A stretch of 64,000 nt of DNA from Clostridia bacterium (GCA_017550625.1 JAFZOL010000006.1:1-64000), one strand, 5' to 3'. Numbered from the stretch's first letter, positions 8,985-18,970 are shown. The notes: generated by a model not told the origin, from the letters alone. Made by a program: numbers and translations.

Positions 8985-9029
8985 GCCGGATCCCTCCCTC
9001 AAACGGGCGTATAGCCCCGGTCGCTGCAA

Positions 9030-9170
9030 AAAAATTTTGCCTCTGTCACACGGCGTGCAGGCAGACTGTGTCGCCCGGGGCATTCCGCTTAATGCTGCTC
9101 GGTTCCCCGCCTGACATGGTTCGCGGCGCTCCGCCGCACAGGACCAACACGCCGCATGACAGAAGCAAAA
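9030..9170 (-). ncRNA. ffs: Signal recognition particle RNA (4.5S type)
   Basis: On the minus strand the SRP domain IV core is plain: GAACCATGTCAGG, then a GGAA tetraloop closed by CGG/CCG, then AGCAGCATTAAG. The ends pair in a long closing stem: TTTTGCTTCTGTCA (9157-9170) with TGACAGAGGCAAAA (9035-9048), continued by GCGGCGTG/CACGCC. The RNA ends in a run of seven T (9028-9034) that acts as terminator. It is the short bacterial form without an Alu domain. Its position upstream of dnaX is as in Bacillus. Confidence 0.95.
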
Positions 9171-9185
9171 TCATAAGTCTAAGGT

Positions 9186-9214
9186 ATTATACTATAAAAA
9201 TCGCGTTTTGGCAA
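9186..9214 (-). promoter_or_regulatory. Promoter of the SRP RNA
   Basis: TTGCCA (9209-9214), 17 bp, TATAAT (9186-9191) on the minus strand. Transcription should start near 9179, about 10 bases before the closing stem. It is likely to feed dnaX and the genes behind it by read-through. Confidence 0.85.
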
Positions 9215-9245
9215 GGGGTTTTCTGAATATTTTTATATATTAAAG

Positions 9246-9270
9246 GAGCGCCGCCTCAAGGGCGGTGCTT
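9246..9270 (-). terminator. Likely terminator of the pyr operon
   Basis: Hairpin AGCACCGCC/GGCGGCGCT with loop CTTGA on the minus strand, followed by CCTTTAATATAT. The T tract is poor, so efficiency is uncertain. Confidence 0.5.
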
Positions 9271-9278
9271 TCGTTCGT

Positions 9279-10346
9279 TCAGTGTTCGCAGTAGAGGCAT
9301 TTCTCCCCTTCGGGGGTGAGCTTTACGAGCGGAGAAAGCTCCTGCTCGACGTGGGAGATGCAGGCGGGATTGCCGCAGACGAAGCCGGGGCGTTCCTCCC
9401 CCGTCCAGCGGCCGGGCAGGCGGACGGGGCCGCCGTCGTTTTGTTCCAGCAGGAACAGGATCAGCGCCATGCGCATGAATTTGCCGTTTTTCACCTGCTC
9501 GAAATAGGCGGCGCCGGGGTGGTCGTCCACGCGCACCGAGATCTCGTTCACGCGCGGCAGCGGGTGCAGGATCGCGAGGTGGGGCTTGGCTCCGGCGAGC
9601 TTTTCGGGCGTGAGGACGTAGGTATCCTTCAGGCGCTCGTATTCGGCGCGGTCGGCGAAGCGCTCCTGCTGCACGCGGGTCATATAGAGGACGTCGAGCG
9701 ACGGGATCGCCGCCTCGAGGTCGGCGGTCTCGACGCAGGGGCAGCCTTTGTTCTCGATCGCGGCCTTGGAATAGGCGGGAAGCTTGAGCTCTTCGGGAGA
9801 AATGAGCGTGAAGCTGACGTTCTCGTAGCGCATCAGGGCGCGCAGGAGCGAATGGACGGTCCTGCCGTATTTGAGGTCGCCGCAGAAGCCGACGTTGAGA
9901 CCCGAAAAGCGCCCGAAGCGGCGGTGGATCGTCAACAGATCTGCAAGCGTCTGCGTGGGGTGGCAGTGGCCGCCGTCGCCCGCGTTGATGACCGGGATGC
10001 CCGCGGCCTTCGCCGCCACGAGGGCAGCGCCCTCCTTCGGGTGGCGCATGGCGATGATATCGGCATACTGGGTGATGACCTTCGCGGTGTCGGCCACGCT
10101 TTCGCCCTTCGAGGCGGAGGACGAGGCGGCGCTCGACATCGAGAGCACCGAGCCGCCGAGCTCGAGCATGGCGGCCTCGAAGCTCATGCGCGTGCGGGTG
10201 GATGGCTCGAAAAACAGGGTGGCGAGCTTTTTGCGGCGGCAGCGCTCGGCGTAGGCGTCGGGATTTTCGATGATATCCTCGGCCGTGGCGATGATGGAGC
10301 CGAGCTCCTCAACGGAGAGATCGGATACGTCGATCACGCTTCTCAT
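9279..10346 (-). CDS. pyrB: Aspartate carbamoyltransferase with fused PyrI-like zinc domain
   Basis: Joins carbamoyl phosphate and aspartate. Residues 1-305 are the catalytic chain: carbamoyl phosphate loop FFEPSTRTRMSFE, the 80s-type loop SSSASKGES, MRHPKEG, and HPLPRVNEI. The last 50 residues are not part of a normal PyrB. They read FVCGNPACISHVE and end KCLYCEH, a C-x4-C and C-x2-C pair matching the zinc-binding domain of the regulatory chain PyrI, including the CISH motif. The nucleotide-binding allosteric domain of PyrI is absent. A similar fusion is known in Thermotoga. It is the last gene of the operon; its ATG overlaps the pyrE stop by 4 bases. Confidence 0.95.
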   Translation of the reverse strand: MRSVIDVSDLSVEELGSIIATAEDIIENPDAYAERCRRKKLATLFFEPSTRTRMSFEAAMLELGGSVLSMSSAASSSASKGESVADTAKVITQYADIIAMRHPKEGAALVAAKAAGIPVINAGDGGHCHPTQTLADLLTIHRRFGRFSGLNVGFCGDLKYGRTVHSLLRALMRYENVSFTLISPEELKLPAYSKAAIENKGCPCVETADLEAAIPSLDVLYMTRVQQERFADRAEYERLKDTYVLTPEKLAGAKPHLAILHPLPRVNEISVRVDDHPGAAYFEQVKNGKFMRMALILFLLEQNDGGPVRLPGRWTGEERPGFVCGNPACISHVEQELSPLVKLTPEGEKCLYCEH

Positions 10347-10987
10347 TTCGCGCCTCCGATCCAGCTCTCGTCCGAGGGATTATCGCGGAACGCGAGAAGG
10401 CGTTTGACGTCGGCGGGCGCGATATAGCCCATGTCGGCAGCGACGGCGGCGACGGCGTCAAAGTCGGTGAGCGAGTAGTTCGTGACTTTCGCTTCTTTGA
10501 GGCGCTCGAGGCCGCGCTGCATGCCGTAGGTGAAGATCGACACGACGCCGAGCACCTCGGCGCCCTCTTCGCGCAGGGCCTCAACGACCTCGATCACGGA
10601 ACCGCCGGTGGAGATGAGGTCCTCGACCACGACGACCTTCATGCCGGGCTCAAGACGGCCCTCGACGCGGTTTTTGCGGCCGTGGTCCTTCGCGCCGCCG
10701 CGCACGTACCCCATCGGCAGGCCCATGAGGTGGGCGGTGATGGCGGCGTGGGCGATGCCGGCGGTGGACGTGCCCATCAGCGCCTCGGCTTCGGGGTAAT
10801 GCGCTTCGATGAGGGCTTTGAGGCCCTGTTCCACGTCGGTGCGCACGTCGGGCTCGCCGAGAGTGAGGCGGTTGTCGCAATAGACGGGGCTTTTGATGCC
10901 CGACGCCCAGATGAAGGGCTCGTCGGGGCGGAAAAACACGGCGCGGATCTTGAGAAGATCGCGGGCGATGGTTTCGGATAAGGTCAT
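10343..10987 (-). CDS. pyrE: Orotate phosphoribosyltransferase
   Basis: Converts orotate and PRPP to OMP. It is 214 residues from ATG 10985-10987, behind AAAGGACG. Motifs are FIWASGIKSPVYCDNR (orotate side), YVRGGAKDHGRKNRVEG (catalytic loop) and the PRPP-binding VVVVEDLISTGGS. The chain ends with a short tail, SWIGGAK. It lies between pyrF and pyrB; coupling to pyrB through an ATGA overlap suggests balanced translation. Confidence 0.97.
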   Translation of the reverse strand: MTLSETIARDLLKIRAVFFRPDEPFIWASGIKSPVYCDNRLTLGEPDVRTDVEQGLKALIEAHYPEAEALMGTSTAGIAHAAITAHLMGLPMGYVRGGAKDHGRKNRVEGRLEPGMKVVVVEDLISTGGSVIEVVEALREEGAEVLGVVSIFTYGMQRGLERLKEAKVTNYSLTDFDAVAAVAADMGYIAPADVKRLLAFRDNPSDESWIGGAK

Positions 10988-11012
10988 GGGGATCGTCCTT
11001 TCTTTCGTCGGC

Positions 11013-11714
11013 TTACGCCTCAATGAATTCTTTGACGCAGCGCCGGTAGGCTGCCACGGGGTCAGGGGCGGCGGTGATCGGGCGGCCGACCACGATATAA
11101 TCGGAGCCCGCTTTTCCGGCGTCGGCGGGGGTCATGACGCGCTTCTGGTCGCCCTTTTCGGCGTCGGCGAAGCGCACGCCGGGCGTGACGGTGAGAAAGC
11201 CCTCGCCGCAGCGCGCGTGCACGGCCCTCGCCTCGAGCGGCGAGCAGACCACGCCGTCGAGCCCCGCGTTTTTCGCGGTCTCGGCGTAGTGGAGCACCAC
11301 GCCGGCGATCGGCTCTTTTATAAGCAGGTCGCGCTCCATGGCGGCCTGGTCGGTGGAGGTGAGCATCGTGACCGCGATGAGAAGGGGGCGCGTGCCGTCG
11401 GGCCGCGTGAGGCCCTCGAGAGCGGCCTGCATCATGGCGGTCGTGCCCGCTGCGTGGAGGTTCACGATGTCGACGTCGAGCTTCGAGAGCACGGCCATGG
11501 TCTTTTTCACGGTGTTGGGGATGTCGTGGAGCTTGAGATCGAGAAAGATCTTGTGCCCGCGCGCCTTGAGCTCGCGCACGATCGCGGGCCCCTCGGCGTA
11601 ATAGAGCTCCATGCCGATCTTCACGAAGGGCTTTTCGTCGGTGAAAAGGTCAAGAAACGCCAGCGTTTTTTCTTTCGACTCGAAATCGCAGGCGACGATC
11701 ACGTCTTTAGGCAT
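11013..11714 (-). CDS. pyrF: Orotidine 5'-phosphate decarboxylase
   Basis: Last step to UMP. It has 233 residues and the standard short bacterial form. The active-site tetrad region FLDLKLHDIPNT is intact, with VIVACDF at the start (substrate-binding aspartate), TPGVRF in the phosphate loop and YIVVGRPIT near the end. An AAAGGAGAA ribosome site precedes the ATG. It follows pyrD by 33 bp on the same strand. Confidence 0.97.
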   Translation of the reverse strand: MPKDVIVACDFESKEKTLAFLDLFTDEKPFVKIGMELYYAEGPAIVRELKARGHKIFLDLKLHDIPNTVKKTMAVLSKLDVDIVNLHAAGTTAMMQAALEGLTRPDGTRPLLIAVTMLTSTDQAAMERDLLIKEPIAGVVLHYAETAKNAGLDGVVCSPLEARAVHARCGEGFLTVTPGVRFADAEKGDQKRVMTPADAGKAGSDYIVVGRPITAAPDPVAAYRRCVKEFIEA

Positions 11715-11747
11715 ACTGTTCTCCTTTCGGCGGGGTTTCCGCCCGGT

Positions 11748-13369
<1,622 letters not shown>

Positions 13370-13383
13370 AAGTCCCTCCCGCA

Positions 13384-16300
13384 TCAGGCATCGATCGTGG
13401 AGATCGTGAGCGTGGTCTCCTCGAGCACGTCGAGCAGCACGCGGACCGTGTCGAGAGAGGTGAACATGGTGACGTTGTTTTCGGTGGCGAGACGGCGGAT
13501 CTCAGCCCCGTCGCGCGTGCCCTCGGGCGAGCCGAGGTCGCGCGTGTTGATCACATAAGCGAGGTGGCCCTGACGGATGGCGTTGGGGATCTCGTCGTTA
13601 TCCTCGCTGATCTTTTTGAGCACGTGCGTGCGGATGCCGTTTTCTTTGAGGAACTTCGCGGTGCCGGCGGTGGCCTGGATGTTGAAGCCGAGGTTATAGA
13701 AGCGGCGGATGAGGCCGAGCGCCTCGGCCTTGTCGGTGTCGGCAAGGGTGGCGAACACCGTGCCGTAGTTCTGCAGATGCGTGCCCGAGGCCTGCAGGGC
13801 CTTATAGAGCGCGCGGTTTAACTTGTCGTCGTAGCCGATCGCTTCGCCGGTGGACTTCATTTCGGGGCTCAAATACGCGTCGAGGCCCTTTATTTTGCTG
13901 AACGAGAACACCGGGGCTTTGACGTAGTGGCGCTTTTTCTCTTCGGGATAAAGGTCGAAGATGCCCTGCTCTTTGAGGGATTTGCCGAGGATGACCTCGG
14001 TGGCGATGTCGGCGAGCGACCAGCCCGTGGCCTTCGAGAGGAAGGGCACGGTGCGCGACGAGCGGGGGTTGACCTCGATGATATACACGTTTTCGTTCTG
14101 GTCCACGATGAACTGGATGTTGTAAAGCCCCACGATGCCGATGCCGAGGCCGAGCTTTTTGGCGTATTGCAGGATCACGCCCTTGACCTTGTTCGAGATG
14201 CTGAACGTGGGATACACCGAAATCGAGTCGCCGGAGTGGATGCCCGTGCGCTCGACGAGCTCCATGATGCCGGGCACGAACACGTCGCGCCCGTCGCAGA
14301 TGGCGTCGACCTCGACCTCTTTGCCGCGGATATACTTATCCACGAGCACGGGCTTGTCCGCGTCGATCTCGACGGCGGTCTTGAGGTACTGCCGGAGCTG
14401 CTTTTCGTTGGCCACGATCTGCATGGCGCGCCCGCCGAGCACGAACGAGGGGCGCACGAGGACGGGATAGCCGATCCCGGCAGCCGCGCGCACGCCGTCT
14501 TCAATGTTCGTCACGGCCTCGCCCTTGGGCTGAGGGATACCGAGCGAAAGCAAGATCTTTTCGAACGAATCGCGGTTTTCGGCGCGCTCGATGGCGTCGC
14601 AGTCGGTGCCGATGAGCTTCACGCCGCGGTCGCGCAGCGGCTCGGCGAGGTTGATGGCGGTCTGGCCGCCGAGGGAGGCGATGACGCCCTCGGGCTGTTC
14701 GAAATCGAGGATGGCCGTGACATCTTCGGGCGTGAGGGGCTCGAAATAGAGCTTGTCGGCTGTGGTGTAGTCGGTGGACACGGTCTCGGGGTTGTTGTTG
14801 ATGACGATGGCCTCATATCCAGCGCGGCGGATGGTCTGGGCCGCGTGGACCGTGGAGTAGTCGAACTCCACGCCCTGGCCGATGCGGATGGGCCCCGCGC
14901 CGAGGACGACGATCTTCTTCTTGTCGGTGAGGCGGGAGTCGTTTTCGCCGGTGTAGGACGAATAGAGATAGGGGATGTATTTGCCGGTGTGCAGGGTATC
15001 GACCATGCGGAACACGGGCTTGATGCCGTGCTTGACGCGCTTGTGGTACACCTCGGTCTCGCTGAGGTTCCACACCCCGGCGATGTAGGCGTCCGAAAAG
15101 CCGGTCTTTTTGGCAAGGCGGAGCGTCGAAACGTCGTTGATGTGCGCTTTGAGGGCGCGCTCGACGCCCACGATCTCGAGGTAGCTCTCGAGGAACAGGG
15201 GCGTGATCATGGTGGCCCTGTGGATCTCGTCCACCGGAACGCCGCGTCGCAGCAGCTCGAACACGGCGTAGACGTTGTCGTCCTTGAACACGCGCACGTA
15301 GTCGAGCAGGGCCTCGGTTGCGAAGGAATCGAACTTCGGCAGATGGAAGTGGCACACGCCGGTCTCGAGCGAGCGCACGGATTTCAGAAGGCACTCGGTG
15401 AGCGTGGAGCCGATGCCCATCACTTCGCCGGTGGCCTTCATCTGCGTGCCGAGGGTGTTGGGCGCGTCGGCGAACTTATCGAACGGGAATCGCGGGAACT
15501 TGGCGACGATGTAGTCGAGCGAGGGCTCAATGGAAGCCGTGCCGCCGGCGACCGGGATCTCGGAAAGCATCATGCCGACCGCGACCTTCGCGGTGACGCG
15601 GGCGATCGGATAGCCCGAGGCCTTGGACGCGAGCGCCGACGAGCGGGACACGCGCGGGTTGACCTCGATGAGATAGTATTCGCTCGTTTCGGGGTGCAGG
15701 GCGAACTGGACGTTGCACCCGCCCTCGATCTTGAGCTCCCGGATGATGCGGATCGCGGCGTCGTTGAGCATCTTCATGTCGGCGTCGCTGAGGGATAAGA
15801 TCGGCGCGACGACGATGGAGTCGCCGGTATGCACGCCCACGGGATCCACGTTTTCCATGCCGCACACGGTGATCGCGTGGTCGCCCGCGTCGCGCATGAC
15901 CTCGAACTCGATCTCTTTGTAGCCCTTGACGCTCTTTTCGACGAGCACCTGATGCACGGGCGAGAGCTTGAGGGCGTTGATGGCAAGGTCGTTCAGCTCC
16001 TTTTCGTCTTCGGCGAAGCCGCCGCCGGTGCCGCCGAGGGTGAACGCGGGGCGCAGCACCACGGGATAGCCGATGCGTTCGGCAGCGGCTTTCACTTCGT
16101 CGAGCGAATAGGCGATCTCGGAGGGGATCACGGGCTCGCCGATGGATTCGCACATCTCTTTGAACTTCTCGCGGTCCTCGGCGCGCTCGATGGAGTCGGA
16201 CGGCGTGCCGAGCAGGACCGTGCCGCATTCCCTGAGGATGCCCTTGCGCTCGAGCTGCATGGCAAGGTTGAGGCCCGTCTGCCCGCCGATACCGGGCACG

Positions 16301-16554
16301 ATGGCGTCCGGCCGCTCATAGCGCAGAATCTTGGCCACGTATTCGAGGGTGAGCGGCTCCATGTAGACCTTGTCGGCGATCGACGTGTCGGTCATGATGG
16401 TGGCGGGGTAGGAGTTGACGAGGATGACTTCGTAGCCCTCTTCTTTGAGCGCGAGGCAGGCCTGCGTGCCGGCGTAGTCGAACTCCGCGGCCTGGCCGAT
16501 CACGATGGGGCCGGAGCCGATGATCAGGATCTTTTTGATGTCCGTGCGTTTCAT
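13384..16554 (-). CDS. carB: Carbamoyl phosphate synthase large subunit
   Basis: 1056 residues, the full length for CarB. It contains two homologous ATP-grasp halves, each opening with a GSGPIVIGQ-type or GAGPIRIGQG-type motif (residues about 14 and 550), and an MGS-like C-terminal allosteric domain (TAGTAKFLKENGIRTHVLKK). It makes carbamoyl phosphate from bicarbonate, ATP and ammonia delivered by CarA. The small subunit carA is not in this operon or window, where it usually neighbours carB. GGAGG lies upstream of the ATG. Confidence 0.98.
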   Translation of the reverse strand: MKRTDIKKILIIGSGPIVIGQAAEFDYAGTQACLALKEEGYEVILVNSYPATIMTDTSIADKVYMEPLTLEYVAKILRYERPDAIVPGIGGQTGLNLAMQLERKGILRECGTVLLGTPSDSIERAEDREKFKEMCESIGEPVIPSEIAYSLDEVKAAAERIGYPVVLRPAFTLGGTGGGFAEDEKELNDLAINALKLSPVHQVLVEKSVKGYKEIEFEVMRDAGDHAITVCGMENVDPVGVHTGDSIVVAPILSLSDADMKMLNDAAIRIIRELKIEGGCNVQFALHPETSEYYLIEVNPRVSRSSALASKASGYPIARVTAKVAVGMMLSEIPVAGGTASIEPSLDYIVAKFPRFPFDKFADAPNTLGTQMKATGEVMGIGSTLTECLLKSVRSLETGVCHFHLPKFDSFATEALLDYVRVFKDDNVYAVFELLRRGVPVDEIHRATMITPLFLESYLEIVGVERALKAHINDVSTLRLAKKTGFSDAYIAGVWNLSETEVYHKRVKHGIKPVFRMVDTLHTGKYIPYLYSSYTGENDSRLTDKKKIVVLGAGPIRIGQGVEFDYSTVHAAQTIRRAGYEAIVINNNPETVSTDYTTADKLYFEPLTPEDVTAILDFEQPEGVIASLGGQTAINLAEPLRDRGVKLIGTDCDAIERAENRDSFEKILLSLGIPQPKGEAVTNIEDGVRAAAGIGYPVLVRPSFVLGGRAMQIVANEKQLRQYLKTAVEIDADKPVLVDKYIRGKEVEVDAICDGRDVFVPGIMELVERTGIHSGDSISVYPTFSISNKVKGVILQYAKKLGLGIGIVGLYNIQFIVDQNENVYIIEVNPRSSRTVPFLSKATGWSLADIATEVILGKSLKEQGIFDLYPEEKKRHYVKAPVFSFSKIKGLDAYLSPEMKSTGEAIGYDDKLNRALYKALQASGTHLQNYGTVFATLADTDKAEALGLIRRFYNLGFNIQATAGTAKFLKENGIRTHVLKKISEDNDEIPNAIRQGHLAYVINTRDLGSPEGTRDGAEIRRLATENNVTMFTSLDTVRVLLDVLEETTLTISTIDA

Positions 16555-16597
16555 GGGATTTCCTCCGTTTATATCAGAATGAGATCATTTACAGGTT

Positions 16598-17773
16598 TTA
16601 TTCGGCGGGGCAGGTCACGATATGCCTGCCGAAAACGCGCGCGCCCTCAAACGGCGTCGCCCTGCCTTTGGAGCGGAACGACTTCGGGTCGATCGCGTAT
16701 TCTTCATTGAGGTCCCAGACGCTGAAGCCGTTGTCAAACGGGACCGGAAAGCGCCTGCGCGGCGCGGCGGCGAGGAGGTCGATCAGCTTGTCGAGGGTCA
16801 GGACGCCGGGCAGGACGAGCTTCGTGTAGAGCACCGGGAAGGCGGTCTCGAGCCCTACGATACCGAAGGCGCTGCCCTCGAGCCCGCGCGCCTTTTCTTC
16901 GGCGGCGTGCGGGGCGTGGTCGGTTGCGATCATGTCCACGGTGCCGTCGAGCACGCCCTCGATGAGGGCCTCGCGGTCGGCGGGAGAACGCAGCGGCGGG
17001 TTCATCTTGAAGCGCCCGTCTTCAATAAGATCGGTCTCGTCGAGCGTGAGGTAGTGCGGGGCGGTCTCGCAGGTGACGTCGACGCCGCTTTTTTTGGCGT
17101 CGCGGATGAGGGCGACGCTCTCTTTGGCAGAGACGTGGCAGACGTGATATTTTACGCCCGTGTCGTCCGCGAGGCGGATATCGCGCTCGATCTGCCGCCA
17201 CTCGCTCTCGCTGCAGATGCCGCGGTGGCCGTGGGCCTTCGCGTAGGCGCCGTCGTGGATGTAGCCGCCGCGGAGAAGCTCGTTGACCTCACAGTGGGCG
17301 GCGACGATTTTGCCGAGCGCCTTCGCCCGCGCCATCGCTTCGCGCATGAGGCCTTCGTCCTGCACGCCGCGCCCGTCGTCGGAAAAGGCGACGCAGTACG
17401 GCGCGAGGGCCTCGAGGTCGGCAAGGCGCTCGCCCTTCTCCCCTACCGTGAGGGCGGCGTAGGGCAGCACGCGCACGGCCGCGCTTTGTTCGATGAGATC
17501 GAGCTCGGCGCGGATATGCGGGACGCTGTCGGGCACGGGGTCGAGGTTCGGCATCGCGCACACGGCCGTGTAGCCGCCCGCGAGCGCCGCCGCCGAGCCC
17601 GTGGCGATGGTCTCTTTATAAGAAAAGCCCGGCTCGCGAAAATGCACGTGCACGTCGCAAAAGCCGGGAAAAACAGAATAATCACGGTCGCCGGAAAGCC
17701 CCGCCGGAGAGAATGCCGCCAGCGCCGGCGAAAACGCCGGAATATGATCGCTGTGGTAAACGTTCAGACGCAT
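16598..17773 (-). CDS. pyrC: Dihydroorotase
   Basis: Cyclises carbamoyl aspartate. It is 391 residues, amidohydrolase fold, class I type. The first metal motif is FCDVHVHFREPG, followed by AAHCEVNEL and the metal aspartate in IATDHAPH. It is the first gene of the pyr operon, behind a 130-nt PyrR-type leader. GAAGGAGGG lies upstream of the ATG at 17771-17773. In Bacillus the first genes are pyrR and pyrP; neither is visible here. Confidence 0.96.
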   Translation of the reverse strand: MRLNVYHSDHIPAFSPALAAFSPAGLSGDRDYSVFPGFCDVHVHFREPGFSYKETIATGSAAALAGGYTAVCAMPNLDPVPDSVPHIRAELDLIEQSAAVRVLPYAALTVGEKGERLADLEALAPYCVAFSDDGRGVQDEGLMREAMARAKALGKIVAAHCEVNELLRGGYIHDGAYAKAHGHRGICSESEWRQIERDIRLADDTGVKYHVCHVSAKESVALIRDAKKSGVDVTCETAPHYLTLDETDLIEDGRFKMNPPLRSPADREALIEGVLDGTVDMIATDHAPHAAEEKARGLEGSAFGIVGLETAFPVLYTKLVLPGVLTLDKLIDLLAAAPRRRFPVPFDNGFSVWDLNEEYAIDPKSFRSKGRATPFEGARVFGRHIVTCPAE

Positions 17774-17814
17774 AAGGGGGCCCTCCTTCGCTCTGCCGCG
17801 CGGTCGCGGCGATC

Positions 17815-17903
17815 AAAAAAACCCTGCCGGCGGACCGGCAGGGCATACGTGTTCCGAAGGATCATCGCCATCTTGCCGGTCTCTCTGTACCGCCTTAAAG
17901 ATT
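17815..17903 (-). promoter_or_regulatory. PyrR-type transcription attenuator of the pyr operon
   Basis: The minus-strand leader contains a PyrR-binding hairpin (17870-17902): lower stem ATCTT/AAGAT, bulge with TTTAA, upper stem CGGT/ACCG and the hexaloop CAGAGA (consensus CNGNGA). It is followed by a terminator, stem CCCTGCCGG/CCGGCAGGG (17822-17843) with seven T. The right arm of the binding hairpin (GACCGGCA, 17874-17881) is an exact complement of TGCCGGTC in the terminator (17833-17840), so it can form an antiterminator. With UMP, PyrR would hold the first hairpin and allow termination. Confidence 0.9.
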
Positions 17904-17909
17904 TTTTAT

Positions 17910-17938
17910 ATTTTAGCACGGGAACGGCGCTTTGTCAA
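17910..17938 (-). promoter_or_regulatory. Promoter of the pyr operon
   Basis: Consensus TTGACA (17933-17938), 17 bp, TAAAAT (17910-17915) on the minus strand. The start point near 17903 leaves the whole PyrR hairpin in the transcript. Confidence 0.9.
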
Positions 17939-17984
17939 GTGCAAATAACGCCGCAGACGAGATTTTTACGGGGGCGGGAGGAAC

Positions 17985-18845
17985 TCATTCCTCCGGCGTT
18001 TCGGCGGGCGAGGCGGGCTGCCCGGTGGCGGGCTGCCGCCACTGCTGCGGGGCTTGTCCGTAGGGGGCGGCATAGGGGTTCGGCTGAGGCTGTCCCCATT
18101 GCGGCTGCGGCTGCCCATAGGGGGCGGCGTAAGCGTTCGGCTGCGGCTGCCATTGGGGCTGCGGCTGTGCGTACTGCACAGGCTGCTGCGGATACTGCTG
18201 CGGCTGCCCGTACTGCCCCGCATAGGGGTTCGGCTGCGGCTGCCACTGCGGCTGTGCCTGCCGGACCTGCCCCGCGTTGGGATCCGCCTGCGGCTGCCAT
18301 TGGGGCTGCGGCTGCGGGAACTGCCGGGACGGCTGCTGCGCGTATTGCGGCGGCTGTTGTGCGTACTGCTGCTGCGGGATCTGCCGCTGCGGCTGCCGCG
18401 GGAACTGCTGCGGCTGCGCCTGCCCTTGACCGCCGCCCAGCGGGATCGCGTAGGTATTCGACTTATCCGGCGGGGCGGTCTGCTCGATGATGCGGTTCAG
18501 GAAAATGCCGCCGCCCGGCAGGATGATGTTCTCTTCGATATGGCGGATCCTGGCCTTTAAGGGGTCCTTGACCGCGAAGCCCGTGACGCCCTCGAGGTTC
18601 ATTTCGCCGGCGTAAACGCCCGGCACCACGGCGAACTTGATAAACGCCTGCAGCTTGACGGTGTTGCCCGGGAACGTGACCGACACGAAGCTCGGGGCAG
18701 CCACGACGCCGTGCCCCTTTTTGAACAGGATCTCGTTCTGGTAGGACGTGTATTCGTAGCCCTCGCGCCGCAGATACTCGTTGATCTGCGCGAACACCGT
18801 TTCGCGGGGCAGGCTGATCTGATACTGACTTTCGTAGCGCGCCAT
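17985..18845 (-). CDS. Unknown protein with Pro/Gln-rich repeat tail
   Basis: 286 residues from ATG 18843-18845, behind AAGGAGG. Residues 1-140 form a globular alpha/beta domain without cysteines (ISLPRETVFAQINEYLRREGYEY, SFVSVTFPGNTVKLQAFIKF). From residue 150 the chain is a low-complexity tail of QPQPQWQPQ, PNPYAGQYGQP and PNAYAAPYGQP repeats. No signal peptide and no membrane segment are visible. The N-terminal domain is not one I can name; tails of this kind often mediate self-association or bind partners. Another protein in this window (48909-50777) has a similar Pro/Gln-rich region, at its N-terminus. No terminator separates it from the pyr promoter downstream. Confidence 0.75.
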   Translation of the reverse strand: MARYESQYQISLPRETVFAQINEYLRREGYEYTSYQNEILFKKGHGVVAAPSFVSVTFPGNTVKLQAFIKFAVVPGVYAGEMNLEGVTGFAVKDPLKARIRHIEENIILPGGGIFLNRIIEQTAPPDKSNTYAIPLGGGQGQAQPQQFPRQPQRQIPQQQYAQQPPQYAQQPSRQFPQPQPQWQPQADPNAGQVRQAQPQWQPQPNPYAGQYGQPQQYPQQPVQYAQPQPQWQPQPNAYAAPYGQPQPQWGQPQPNPYAAPYGQAPQQWRQPATGQPASPAETPEE

Positions 18846-18874
18846 AACGGAAACCTCCTTCATCTTATGAGATT

Positions 18875-18904
18875 ATTGTAGCATCCCGCGGCGGGAGATG
18901 TCAA
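18875..18904 (-). promoter_or_regulatory. Promoter of the Pro/Gln-rich protein gene
   Basis: TTGACA (18899-18904), 18 bp, TACAAT (18875-18880) on the minus strand, 30 bp before the start codon. Confidence 0.8.
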
Positions 18905-18922
18905 GCCCCGCCCGCGCGGCGG

Positions 18923-18951
18923 AAAAAAAAGCTCCGTACGGGACGGAGCTT
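18923..18951 (-). terminator. Terminator of the CxxC-repeat protein gene
   Basis: Stem AAGCTCCGT/ACGGAGCTT with a four-base loop, followed by eight T on the minus strand, 20 bp after the stop. Confidence 0.9.
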
Positions 18952-18970
18952 TTCGGGGTTCGGAATCAAA

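Noticed and set aside
13927..15798. 623-codon plus-strand frame opposite carB
   Set aside because: It is antisense to a clear carB gene; GC-rich third positions leave the opposite strand free of stops. The protein is low-complexity (repeated G, E, H, D, V) and has no ribosome site.
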